Shown here one piece after another: positions 6,462 to 12,604 of a stretch of 12,604 bases of DNA. The position numbers and the translations under genes are program-made. Position 1 is the stretch's first letter, and each line of letters opens with the position of its first letter. The stretch is taken from positions 1 through 12,604 of the forward strand of contig CAMDZX010000042.1 of assembly GCA_945910925.1 (NCBI GenBank), read 5' to 3'. The DNA is from an uncultured bacterium (lineage in GTDB: Bacteria; Cyanobacteriota; Vampirovibrionia; Gastranaerophilales; Gastranaerophilaceae). Below the pieces are notes generated by a model. It was not told the DNA's origin and ran no database searches. It saw only the letters and a list, made by a program, of their open reading frames with translations.

Positions 6462-6902
6462 ATGAAAGAAGAATTTACAACAAGTGCTAGACGTTGGTAT
6501 GACAAAGACCCTGTGTTGTCTTCTGCAATGAAAACACTTGAAGAATCTGATGATGATACACAAATTAAAATTGCTTTGAATCTTATTAAGATTATTACTG
6601 AGCATAATATTGAAGATTCTCAATACGAAGATGTTTCAGATATTATTTCTCAAACAGAAGTTGATTTAAACGACTCAAGACAAAATCGTTGGTATGACCT
6701 GGACGGAACTTTAAGAACTGCGATAAGTATGCTTCAAAACTGTCCTGATGCAACACGTCATACAATTGCTATCGAAATGGCAAAAATGGTTGTTGAAGAA
6801 ATGAAGAAAAATGAAGCTGATGACGATGATGATACTGAAGATTCTATTGACGAAGCATTAGAAAAACTTGACGAATCATTACGAAATAAAAATGAAATTT
6901 AA
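6462..6902 (+). CDS. Small acidic protein with a duplicated RWYD helical motif
   Basis: This 146-aa protein is read from the ATG at 6462, because AGGAG (6448-6452) sits 9 bp before it but directly touches the other in-frame ATG at 6453. It contains two copies of a roughly 37-residue unit, residues 11-47 and 76-112, at a constant offset of 65. Shared positions include RWYD-x-D, Leu19/84, Ala22/87, Leu26/91, Asp31/96, Thr33/98, Ile37-Ala38/Ile102-Ala103, Lys43/108 and Glu47/112 (14 of 37 identical). Each unit looks like an RWYD cap followed by two helices. An Asp-rich run (about 120-125) and a charged C-terminal helix follow. It is soluble, with no signal peptide. I do not know a function; helical pair repeats of this kind may mediate dimerisation or protein binding. 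Confidence 0.85.
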   Translation: MKEEFTTSARRWYDKDPVLSSAMKTLEESDDDTQIKIALNLIKIITEHNIEDSQYEDVSDIISQTEVDLNDSRQNRWYDLDGTLRTAISMLQNCPDATRHTIAIEMAKMVVEEMKKNEADDDDDTEDSIDEALEKLDESLRNKNEI

Positions 6903-6903
6903 T

Positions 6904-7932
6904 CTACTTAATACAATTGATAACTGCTTCAACTGTTGGTGTATGTGAACATTTGAAGGTTGATTGGGTACAGTATTTTTCCCCGCATGGCTGACATCCC
7001 AAAGAGCCTATGAGTGTCTTGTATTTATTTTCACCTTTAAGGCTGTAAGGATTGTATTTCTCCGGTGGCATATTTGTAGAAATTGTAATTAGGTTTTCTT
7101 TATTCATTGCCCAAGCAATAGCCGAGTTTTCAAGGTTATTCGATATAATAAGATGTGATATTGAGAATATGTATCTCAAATCTTCAAAAGTTGTTTTTTT
7201 GCACAGATTCACAAGATTTTTGTGAGAGAGTTTGTTCGCAAGAACACTGTCATGTGAATTTCCGACAATAATAACATTATACATTTGCGGAATATTATTA
7301 ACCAAATTAATCCAGTTTTTAGGATGCCATGAAGCTTCACCTTGTGCCATATCGGGTGATAAAACTATTATCGGGCGTTCTTCCGAAAAATTTAAAAATT
7401 TATCCATTTTAGATTTTGCAGAATATTTTACTTCCGGTAATAAAAACTCGGCAGATGTTGTTTTGAGACCTAAATAAGCCGCAAAATTAAGATTAAGTTT
7501 AACTTGATGAATATGTTTATCTTTGTATTCAGGTTTTGTGTCAATATTTTCGTTGCCTGCAAACGATGAAAAGCCTTTGCTGTTTGAATATGTAAGTCTG
7601 CGTGCTGCACCACAGCCTGCAAACGGAACAAAACTCCTAAAACTTCTTTGACAATCAATTGCAATATCAAAATTTCTTTTTTTTAGTTTTTTTGTACACT
7701 CCGATAAATCTTCAAAAATTCCCATATATGGCATTTTATTCATCCATTGTTCAAGTGGCATCAGGTGTACACGGTTTATCATAGGATTTCTGTTTACGAC
7801 TTCAAAACCTTTTTCTGAGGTTAATATTTCCACTTCATAATCATTCTGCCTAAGTACACTTATTAAGGGGAGTGTGTATATTGTTTCTTTTAATTCTCCA
7901 AGACTTATGATAAGTACTCTTGCTATTGACAT
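6904..7932 (-). CDS. Glycosyltransferase family 9 (heptosyltransferase)-like protein with degenerate motifs
   Basis: This 342-aa protein starts at ATG 7932, which has AAGG (7941-7944) 8 bp upstream. An extension to a TTG at 7962 would run through the promoter -10 and is rejected. Length and fold pattern fit GT9 (WaaC/WaaF-like) enzymes that transfer heptose to lipopolysaccharide core: an N-terminal RVLIISLGELKETIYTLPL Rossmann start, SPDMAQGEASWHPKNW at about 192-207, and a C-terminal Cys pattern C313-x2-C316-x4-C321-x6-C328 common in this family. Key residues seem lost, by alignment from memory. The GD pair near residue 13 of WaaC is KE (15-16), the Lys of the K-x-W motif is Ala200, and the SNDTGPMH motif reads SNNLENSA (264-271). 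It may have another substrate, be inactive, or play a structural role. Confidence 0.82.
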   Translation of the reverse strand: MSIARVLIISLGELKETIYTLPLISVLRQNDYEVEILTSEKGFEVVNRNPMINRVHLMPLEQWMNKMPYMGIFEDLSECTKKLKKRNFDIAIDCQRSFRSFVPFAGCGAARRLTYSNSKGFSSFAGNENIDTKPEYKDKHIHQVKLNLNFAAYLGLKTTSAEFLLPEVKYSAKSKMDKFLNFSEERPIIVLSPDMAQGEASWHPKNWINLVNNIPQMYNVIIVGNSHDSVLANKLSHKNLVNLCKKTTFEDLRYIFSISHLIISNNLENSAIAWAMNKENLITISTNMPPEKYNPYSLKGENKYKTLIGSLGCQPCGEKYCTQSTFKCSHTPTVEAVINCIK

Positions 7933-7953
7933 TCTTTTTTCCTTTTCTCTCTT

Positions 7954-7982
7954 ATTATACAAAAATTTTTATTTATTGTAAA
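7954..7982 (-). promoter_or_regulatory. Promoter of the GT9-like gene
   Basis: On the minus strand: TTTACA (7977-7982), a 17-bp spacer and a perfect TATAAT (7954-7959). Predicted start near 7947, leaving a leader of about 15 nt that holds the AAGG ribosome site. A TTGTAAC box (7986-7992) lies just upstream, between this gene and the divergent 8075 gene. Confidence 0.75.
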
Positions 7983-8074
7983 CATTTGTAACAATTTACT
8001 TAAAAATCCTAAAGTTTTCAAAAAATATGCCGTAGTAGAAACTATAGAAAGAAAAAATTATAGGAGTAAAGATT

Positions 8075-8398
8075 ATGGAGTTTAACAAAATTAATTTCGT
8101 CGCACAACAAGCAGCAACATTAAATACACAGGTAAAAAAAGAAGAAACAAAACCGGAAGAAAAGAAAGAAGCAGAAGTAAGAGATAACAAACCTGCTGAA
8201 AAACAAGTTTCAGGTGATGAAGTTTTTGCATTTATGGCAGCAAAGACTGTTGACGTAAAAGTTGCAAAAAAATCTGAACCAAAAACGGTAGAAGACAGAA
8301 TTGCGGGTTATATGGCTGATTTTGAAGCAGCGTATGAAGAAGCAGCATCTCTTGGATTGTCAGATGAAGCTATAATGGCTATTTTTGACAAGATGTAA
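8075..8398 (+). CDS. Small Lys/Glu-rich hypothetical protein
   Basis: This 107-aa protein starts at an ATG with AGGAG (8062-8066) 8 bp upstream. The N-terminus (MEFNKINFVAQQ) is followed by a probably disordered Lys/Glu/Pro-rich linker (about 20-45), a short helical segment around GDEVFAFMAAK (47-57), another charged linker, and an amphipathic helical C-terminus (72-107: EDRIAGYMADFEAAYEEA, then LSDEAIMAIFDKM). There are no membrane segments and no Cys. The C-terminal helices are the likely functional part, perhaps a docking or dimerisation element. It is monocistronic: a strong terminator follows 28 bp after the stop. No clear sigma-70 promoter could be chosen. Family not recognised. Confidence 0.8.
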   Translation: MEFNKINFVAQQAATLNTQVKKEETKPEEKKEAEVRDNKPAEKQVSGDEVFAFMAAKTVDVKVAKKSEPKTVEDRIAGYMADFEAAYEEAASLGLSDEAIMAIFDKM

Positions 8399-8425
8399 TA
8401 ATTGGGTATGAAAAGTTGATTAAAG

Positions 8426-8457
8426 AAAATGGTGTCCAAATCGGACACCATTTTTTT
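8426..8457. terminator. Bidirectional intrinsic terminator
   Basis: A 12-bp perfect stem (8426-8437 with 8443-8454), whose core is ATGGTGTCC/GGACACCAT, closes a 5-nt loop and ends in seven T (8451-8457) on the plus strand. On the minus strand the stem is followed by a shorter T-rich run. It separates the convergent 8075 gene and the alaS-surE operon and probably ends both transcripts. Confidence 0.92.
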
Positions 8458-8475
8458 ATACAAAGATATTTTATT

Positions 8476-9267
8476 TTAAAACCAATTGCAATTATCTTTA
8501 ACACAGAGTTCTGTTTTTAGTTCATCCATAAATCCGACCCTTGTCATATCATAAGTCACAGGCGTAATAGAAATCTTGTTATTTCTAACCGCAGCAATGT
8601 CTGTATTTGCATCAACAGGTTCGCTTATCAGTTCTCCTGCCATCCAATAATATGTTTTTCCTCTCGGGTCAACTCTTTTTTCGTATGTATCCGTAAACAT
8701 TCTGCGTCCGAGTTCGGTTATTGCAACACCTGAAATATCTTCCTTTTCCAATCCTGGAACGTTTACATTAAGAATGGTTTTATCAGGGAGCTTGTAATTG
8801 CTTAATTGCCCGATAAGTTTTGCAATAAATTCTGCTGCAACTTTAAAATCTTCATATTCGGAATGTAAGCTTGCAAGAGATGTTGCAATACTCGGAATTC
8901 CCATCATCGCACCTTCCATAGCACAACTGACAGTCCCCGAATAAAGAATATCCGCACCCAAATTAGGTCCGTGATTTATTCCCGAAATCACTAAATCAGG
9001 CTGTTCTTCTTGAGATAGAATAGCATTAACCGCTATTTTTACACAGTCACCCGGAGTCCCTGTTGTCATCCAACATCTTTTTGCTCCGTATTTTGCGTCT
9101 ACTTCTTCAACCCGTAAAGGTGTATGCAGAGTCAAAGAATGTCCTGCTGCACTTCTTTCTCTGTCAGGGGCTACAACGTAAACATTGTATAACGGAGATA
9201 ACGCTTCAATCAACGCTCTGATGCCGTTTGCCAAGATTCCATCATCGTTAGATAACAGTATGTTCAT
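8476..9267 (-). CDS. surE: 5'/3'-nucleotidase SurE
   Basis: SurE is a metal-dependent phosphatase that removes phosphate from nucleoside monophosphates (and, in some species, short polyphosphate) in the cytoplasm. At 263 aa it has normal family length. Motifs are complete: NILLSNDDG with metal ligands Asp8 and Asp9, APDRERSAAGHSLT with Ser39, TTGTPGDCVK (68-77), and PDLVISGINHGPNLG with Asn98, followed by YSGTVSCAMEGAMMG (109-123). The start overlaps the alaS stop by one base (TAATG), with AGGAG at 9272-9276, so it is the second gene of an alaS-surE operon and probably translated by coupling. A terminator follows. The pairing with alaS suggests shared housekeeping expression, not a shared pathway. 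Confidence 0.96.
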   Translation of the reverse strand: MNILLSNDDGILANGIRALIEALSPLYNVYVVAPDRERSAAGHSLTLHTPLRVEEVDAKYGAKRCWMTTGTPGDCVKIAVNAILSQEEQPDLVISGINHGPNLGADILYSGTVSCAMEGAMMGIPSIATSLASLHSEYEDFKVAAEFIAKLIGQLSNYKLPDKTILNVNVPGLEKEDISGVAITELGRRMFTDTYEKRVDPRGKTYYWMAGELISEPVDANTDIAAVRNNKISITPVTYDMTRVGFMDELKTELCVKDNCNWF

Positions 9268-11876
9268 TATGCTCCTTTCAAATCGTTTTCGATTTTTACT
9301 AAAACCTCATCAATTTTTGAGAAATCTTTTATTCCGCCTTGTGCAAAATTAGGGCGTCCGCCACCGTTTGCTCCTGATGCCCTTGCAATTTCTCCGACGA
9401 TTTTACCTGCATTGACCCCTGATTTTACAAAAGCATCAGAAACTTTTACAAGCACCATACGTTCTGAAACAAGTATTATAATGCTTTCGCCAAGTTTATT
9501 AGAAAGGTATTCAACTCCGGCTTTAATTGTGTCGTTATCAAGTTGTTCTGTTTTGGTGATAAAAAGTTTTCCGCCTTCAATATCCTGAGCTTTGGATAAG
9601 AATGTGCTGAATCTGCTTCTTGCATTTTCGGCTTTCAGTTCAACAATTTCTTTTTGAAGATTTTTATTTTCTTCTGCAATCTTATCAACACGTTCTTCAA
9701 CCTCATCGAAATGAACTTTGAACCTTGCGGATAACTTATCTATTTCTTTAATTTTTGCATTCACATAATCAAGAGCAGCATCGGATACAACCGCCTCAAT
9801 TCTTCTTGTTCCTGCAGCAATTGCACCTTCTGATACGATTTTTATTAATCTCAAATCACTTGTATTAGATGCATGTGTTCCTGCGCAAAACTCTTTTGAA
9901 ATACAAGGTTCATAGCCGATATTTACAACTCTTACGGTATCTCCGTATTTTTCACCGAATAATGCGGTTGCGCCCGTAAGTTTGGCTTGTTCGATATCCA
10001 TTACATCTGTATGAACTTCAAGTTTTTCGTGAATCCATTTATTGATAATATTTTCGGTTTTTTGTACTTCTTCCGAAGTCATTGCTCTTGAGAACGTGAA
10101 GTCAAATCTCATTCTGTTTTCTTCAACTTGTGAACCTGCTTGCTTAACTTCATCTCCAAGAACTTTTATTAACGCAGCTTGAAGAAGGTGAGCAGATGTA
10201 TGGTGTAATCTTATTTCTGCATGTCTTTCAGCATCTATAATTGCATTAACTGTGTCATTGAGCGTAATTTCCCCATTTATCAGTTTTGAACGGTGAACGT
10301 ATAAGTCGTTAACTTTGAACGTTGTGAGGACTTCGAGCTTCATATTTTCGTTTTCAATAACACCCGAATCCCCGACTTGTCCGCCACATTCCGCATAGAA
10401 CGGAGTTTTGTCCAGAATAATATCCGTGTAGCCTTCGCCTTCGATTGTTGCAAGGAGTTTTGCTTCACACGAGTCGGTTTCATACCCGACAAAATCAGTT
10501 GAACCTACTTCATTCTCAACTTTTGCATACTTCATATCGCCCGTCACTGATATTTTTGCAGCAGCAGCTTTAGCCCTGTCTTTTTGCTCCTGCATTGCTT
10601 TCTTAAAGCCTTCTTCATCAGCATTTATTCCGTTATCAGCAGCAATTTCCTTTGTAAGTTCAAACGGGAAGCCGTATGTATCGTATAGCTTGAATGCACT
10701 TTCTCCGTCAACGTCTTTCTTTTGGTTTATAAATTCATCAAGAAGTTTGTATCCTCTATCCAGAGTCTTGTTGAATCGTTCTTCTTCTTTTTTGATAGTG
10801 TCAATAATTTTTGCTCGGTTCTTTTCAAGTTCAGGATACGCTTCTTTATATGAATCAACAACAATATCAACAAGTTTATAAAGGAAAGGAAGTTCCATTC
10901 CAAGTATTTTACCGTGTCTTAGCGCACGACGGAGAATCATTCTGAGAACGTAGCTTCTGCCTTCGTTACCCGGAATTACTCCGTCGGAGATTAAGAACGA
11001 TACACATCTTGCGTGGTCTGTTATTATTCTCAACGAAATATCTGTTTTTTCTGATTTTTTGTATTCAACGCCTGACATTTCGCAAACCTTGTCAAGAATA
11101 GGTCTTAAAAGGTCTGTTTCAAATGTAGAGGCAACGCCCTGGCAAACCATTGCAATACGTTCAAGTCCCATACCGGTATCAACGTTTTTGCTTTCAAGCG
11201 GAGATTGGTTTCCTTCTTCATCTTGATAAAGTTCAGTGAATACAAGGTTCCAAATTTCAACCCAACGGTCACATTCACAGGTATCAATACCGCATCCTCT
11301 AGGGTCGTCGCACTTAAATTCTTCGCCTAAATCATAGTGAATTTCAGAACAAGGACCGCAAGAACCTGAAGCCCCCGGAGGTCCCCAGAAATTGTCTTTT
11401 TTACCTTTTCTCTTAATTCTGTCAGGAGAAACTCCGACATCTTTTGTCCAGATTTCATAAGCTTCTTCATCTGTTTCGTATATAGTTACCCAGAGTCTGT
11501 CTTTATCCAATTTGAGATAATTGGTTATAAAATCCCAAGCCCAAGGTATAATTTCTTTTTTATAATAGTCGCCAAAAGAAAAATTACCTAACATTTCAAA
11601 GAATGTGTGATGGCGCGGGGTTCTGCCTACGTTTTCGATATCCGAATCTTTTCCGCCCGCTCTTGCGCATTTTTGGCAAGAAGTTGCTCTTGCAGGGTCA
11701 TACGGAGATTTTTGTATCCCCAAAAATATAGGTAAAAATTGTAACATCCCCGCTGTTGTTAATAATACTGTCGGATTATCAGGTACTAGGGATGAACTTT
11801 CAACTATTGTATGCTCGTGTTTATCCTTGAAAAAATCAAGGTACATTTTTCTTATTTCGCTTCCTTTTAACATCAT
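9267..11876 (-). CDS. alaS: Alanine--tRNA ligase
   Basis: This 869-aa class II enzyme charges tRNA-Ala and clears mischarged Ser/Gly-tRNA. The domains are in the usual order. The catalytic core (about 1-240) shows RTPRHHTFFEMLGNFSFGDYY (85-105), GPPGASGSCGPCSE (165-178) and VDTGMGLERI (232-241). The tRNA-binding helical region includes GNEGRSYVLRMILRRALRHG (303-322). The editing domain has FYAECGGQVGDSG (493-505), His559-x3-His563 and Cys664-x3-His668 as zinc ligands. A coiled coil (about 700-752) leads to the C-Ala domain with GANGGGRPNFAQGG (835-848). An extra Cys cluster (189, 195, 200, 202) in the core may bind another metal and is known from some bacterial AlaRS. The first two codons are both ATG (11876 and 11873), with AGG at 11882-11884, so either may be used. 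All key residues are intact. Confidence 0.98.
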   Translation of the reverse strand: MMLKGSEIRKMYLDFFKDKHEHTIVESSSLVPDNPTVLLTTAGMLQFLPIFLGIQKSPYDPARATSCQKCARAGGKDSDIENVGRTPRHHTFFEMLGNFSFGDYYKKEIIPWAWDFITNYLKLDKDRLWVTIYETDEEAYEIWTKDVGVSPDRIKRKGKKDNFWGPPGASGSCGPCSEIHYDLGEEFKCDDPRGCGIDTCECDRWVEIWNLVFTELYQDEEGNQSPLESKNVDTGMGLERIAMVCQGVASTFETDLLRPILDKVCEMSGVEYKKSEKTDISLRIITDHARCVSFLISDGVIPGNEGRSYVLRMILRRALRHGKILGMELPFLYKLVDIVVDSYKEAYPELEKNRAKIIDTIKKEEERFNKTLDRGYKLLDEFINQKKDVDGESAFKLYDTYGFPFELTKEIAADNGINADEEGFKKAMQEQKDRAKAAAAKISVTGDMKYAKVENEVGSTDFVGYETDSCEAKLLATIEGEGYTDIILDKTPFYAECGGQVGDSGVIENENMKLEVLTTFKVNDLYVHRSKLINGEITLNDTVNAIIDAERHAEIRLHHTSAHLLQAALIKVLGDEVKQAGSQVEENRMRFDFTFSRAMTSEEVQKTENIINKWIHEKLEVHTDVMDIEQAKLTGATALFGEKYGDTVRVVNIGYEPCISKEFCAGTHASNTSDLRLIKIVSEGAIAAGTRRIEAVVSDAALDYVNAKIKEIDKLSARFKVHFDEVEERVDKIAEENKNLQKEIVELKAENARSRFSTFLSKAQDIEGGKLFITKTEQLDNDTIKAGVEYLSNKLGESIIILVSERMVLVKVSDAFVKSGVNAGKIVGEIARASGANGGGRPNFAQGGIKDFSKIDEVLVKIENDLKGA

Positions 11877-11905
11877 ATCTTCCTTTATAAACTACTTATA
11901 ATCCG

Positions 11906-11934
11906 ATTTTAACTTAAACATGGTTAGTAGTAAA
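11906..11934 (-). promoter_or_regulatory. Promoter of the alaS-surE operon
   Basis: On the minus strand: TTTACT (11929-11934), a 17-bp spacer and TAAAAT (11906-11911). Predicted start near 11899, a leader of about 24 nt, too short for a leader regulator. This fits unregulated housekeeping expression. Confidence 0.55.
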
Positions 11935-12059
11935 TATTAATAAGGTTTGTAATGAATTGCAAATTACTTTATCGTGGGAGGAGCAGAACCTATAATTTAT
12001 CAATTTTTACTTAATTTTTCTTAATATTCCTTGAATTGTAACTAAATATTAAGTCGGAT

Positions 12060-12086
12060 TTGACAAGGCTGAAATCGTGTTATAAT
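12060..12086 (+). promoter_or_regulatory. Strong extended -10 promoter of the right-hand membrane-protein gene
   Basis: A perfect TTGACA (12060-12065) and a perfect TATAAT (12081-12086) are separated by only 15 bp, but a TGn element (12078-12080) makes it an extended -10 promoter. Transcription would start near 12092-12094, right at the edge of the pentamer repeat. A TTGTAAC box at 12036-12042 begins 24 bp upstream of the -35. Confidence 0.75.
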
Positions 12087-12093
12087 GCCCTAT

Positions 12094-12128
12094 ATGATAT
12101 GATATGATGTGATGGGGCGGGGCGGGGC
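12094..12128 (+). repeat. Tandem pentamer array (ATGAT then GGGGC) in a 5' leader
   Basis: Seven contiguous pentamers: ATGAT three times, one GTGAT, then GGGGC three times. The GGGGC block is a run of pure G/C in AT-rich surroundings. It lies at the predicted transcription start and first part of a leader of about 95 nt. Arrays like this can gain or lose units by slippage. Confidence 0.9.
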
Positions 12129-12189
12129 AAATTTATATTATTTCTTGTTTTATTATATGTATAAGGGAATTTAATAGTAGGTATAGATA

Positions 12190-12604
12190 ATGTCAGATGT
12201 ATCTGTGAGTACAAATAAACCTCAACAATATAATATTAAGCAGCTAATTAATCCTCAAACTTCTGTCAATCACGATAATAAGTATCAAGAAGATAAAGAA
12301 ATGAGTAATTCTGCAAAATTTGCAATTGGTGCAACAGCTTTGGGGGTGGTCGTACTTGCCGGACTTGCAATTGCAGGTCGACGAGGGGTTGGTCCTTTTA
12401 AAAGAGTATGTGAAAAGACATCGCTAAAGCCTAAAGCAGACTCAAATTTACATAAATTGCCATCATTTTCTTTAAGTAAAGATGAATTCGCAGCAGCACT
12501 AAAAGAAACTGAATTTGTAAAACCTTCTTCAATTCCTGATGATATTCCTTCTGTTATAGATTTTTCCAAAGGTCGAATTCTAGAGGTTAAAGATGCTGAA
12601 GGGG
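12190..12604 (+). CDS. Partial single-pass membrane protein of unknown function (C-terminus off window)
   Basis: An open frame of 138 codons runs from ATG 12190 to the right edge. The ribosome site is weak (AGG at 12179-12181, 8 bp upstream). A polar, Gln/Asn-rich N-terminus of about 40 residues precedes one Ala/Gly/Val-rich hydrophobic segment (about 43-63), followed by RRG and a basic patch, so the N-terminal tail should face outside and the body the cytoplasm by the positive-inside rule. After it come Ser/Lys-rich linkers and the start of a polar domain (about 95 onward). The late position of the segment makes a cleavable signal unlikely. A consensus promoter and an unusual repeat-bearing leader suggest strong, possibly variable expression. 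I do not recognise the family. Confidence 0.82.
   Translation, partial: MSDVSVSTNKPQQYNIKQLINPQTSVNHDNKYQEDKEMSNSAKFAIGATALGVVVLAGLAIAGRRGVGPFKRVCEKTSLKPKADSNLHKLPSFSLSKDEFAAALKETEFVKPSSIPDDIPSVIDFSKGRILEVKDAEG

Larger units (their letters stand above)
11877..12189. other. Gene-free region between divergent alaS and the 12190 gene
   Basis: This 313-bp stretch holds no credible gene; the longest ATG frames seen are 20 codons or fewer and lack ribosome sites. It holds the alaS promoter (11906-11934), an imperfect palindrome GTAAT...ATTAC around TTGCAA (11949-11967), a Pu-rich GTGGGAGGAGCAG patch near 11974-11987 with a TATAAT-like hexamer at 11991-11996, a TTGTAAC box (12036-12042), the promoter of the right-hand gene and its repeat-bearing leader. 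I saw no tRNA, T-box or recognisable riboswitch. Confidence 0.6.

Noticed and set aside
7933..7962. Ten-codon N-terminal extension of the GT9-like protein from a TTG at 7962
   Set aside because: It runs through the TATAAT of the promoter and has no ribosome site, while the ATG at 7932 has AAGG at 8 bp.
11905..11931. Eight-codon minus-strand ORF just before alaS (possible leader peptide)
   Set aside because: It lacks a ribosome site, overlaps the predicted promoter and contains no Ala codons, so it cannot serve attenuation by alanine.
11877..11935. Leader regulator (T-box or similar) in front of alaS
   Set aside because: The predicted leader is only about 24 nt, and no specifier or antiterminator-like structure is visible.
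12285..12569. Minus-strand open frame of 94 codons near the right end
   Set aside because: It is antisense to the well-supported membrane-protein frame, with Ser/Ala/Thr-rich composition typical of a shadow.
1..12604. CRISPR array, transposase, integrase, toxin-antitoxin or defence genes, tRNA or rRNA
   Set aside because: No spaced direct repeats, no diagnostic protein motifs and no RNA-gene signatures were seen on either strand.

Overview
The window is AT-rich, densely coded bacterial DNA with ordinary sigma-70-like promoters (a -35 close to TTTACA or TTGTAA, a 17-bp spacer and a -10 close to TATAAT), Shine-Dalgarno sites on most genes, and standard stop codons, with TGA used as a stop at 4029-4031. 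Recognisable housekeeping genes are mixed with many lineage-specific proteins: short N-terminal tails followed by Ala/Gly-rich membrane segments, a Cys/Pro/Gly-rich protein, and small Lys/Glu-rich proteins. Together with a type I-beta DAHP synthase, a 2-hydroxyacyl-CoA dehydratase-type activase and a GT9-like protein, this suggests an anaerobic gut bacterium, and I favour a non-photosynthetic cyanobacterial relative (Melainabacteria/Gastranaerophilales). That assignment is an inference from style and was not searched.

Layout. 1-888 (-) is a partial multi-pass Lys/Ala-rich protein running off the left end. 1039-2198 (+) is a translationally coupled pair: a Cys/Pro-rich protein with HEAT-like helices, then a small membrane protein. 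2201-3214 (-) is an acyl-CoA dehydratase activase (ASKHA ATPase). 3387-4031 (+) is unknown and probably uses a TTG start. 4032-5267 (-) is a possible beta-solenoid protein, and 5321-6334 (-) is DAHP synthase. 6462-6902 (+) is a small protein with an internal RWYD duplication. 6904-7932 (-) is a GT9-like protein whose key motifs are degenerate. 8075-8398 (+) is a small Lys/Glu-rich protein. A bidirectional terminator at about 8426-8457 separates it from the surE-alaS operon (8476-11876, -). A 313-bp gene-free region carries the alaS promoter and the promoter of the last gene. That gene (12190 to the end, +) is a partial single-pass membrane protein whose leader contains a pentamer tandem repeat.

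How the genes work together. The clear functions are translation and its quality control (AlaRS), nucleotide monophosphate turnover (SurE), entry into aromatic amino acid synthesis (DAHP synthase) and activation of a radical dehydratase-type enzyme that is not encoded here. I see no defence system, CRISPR array, transposon, prophage or RNA gene. The most unusual points are the pentamer microsatellite in the leader at 12094-12128, the GT9-like protein that has lost expected catalytic residues, a TTGTAAC box at a near-constant distance upstream of three promoters, a divergent promoter pair sharing one -35 site, and three convergent gene pairs separated by only 0-2 bp.
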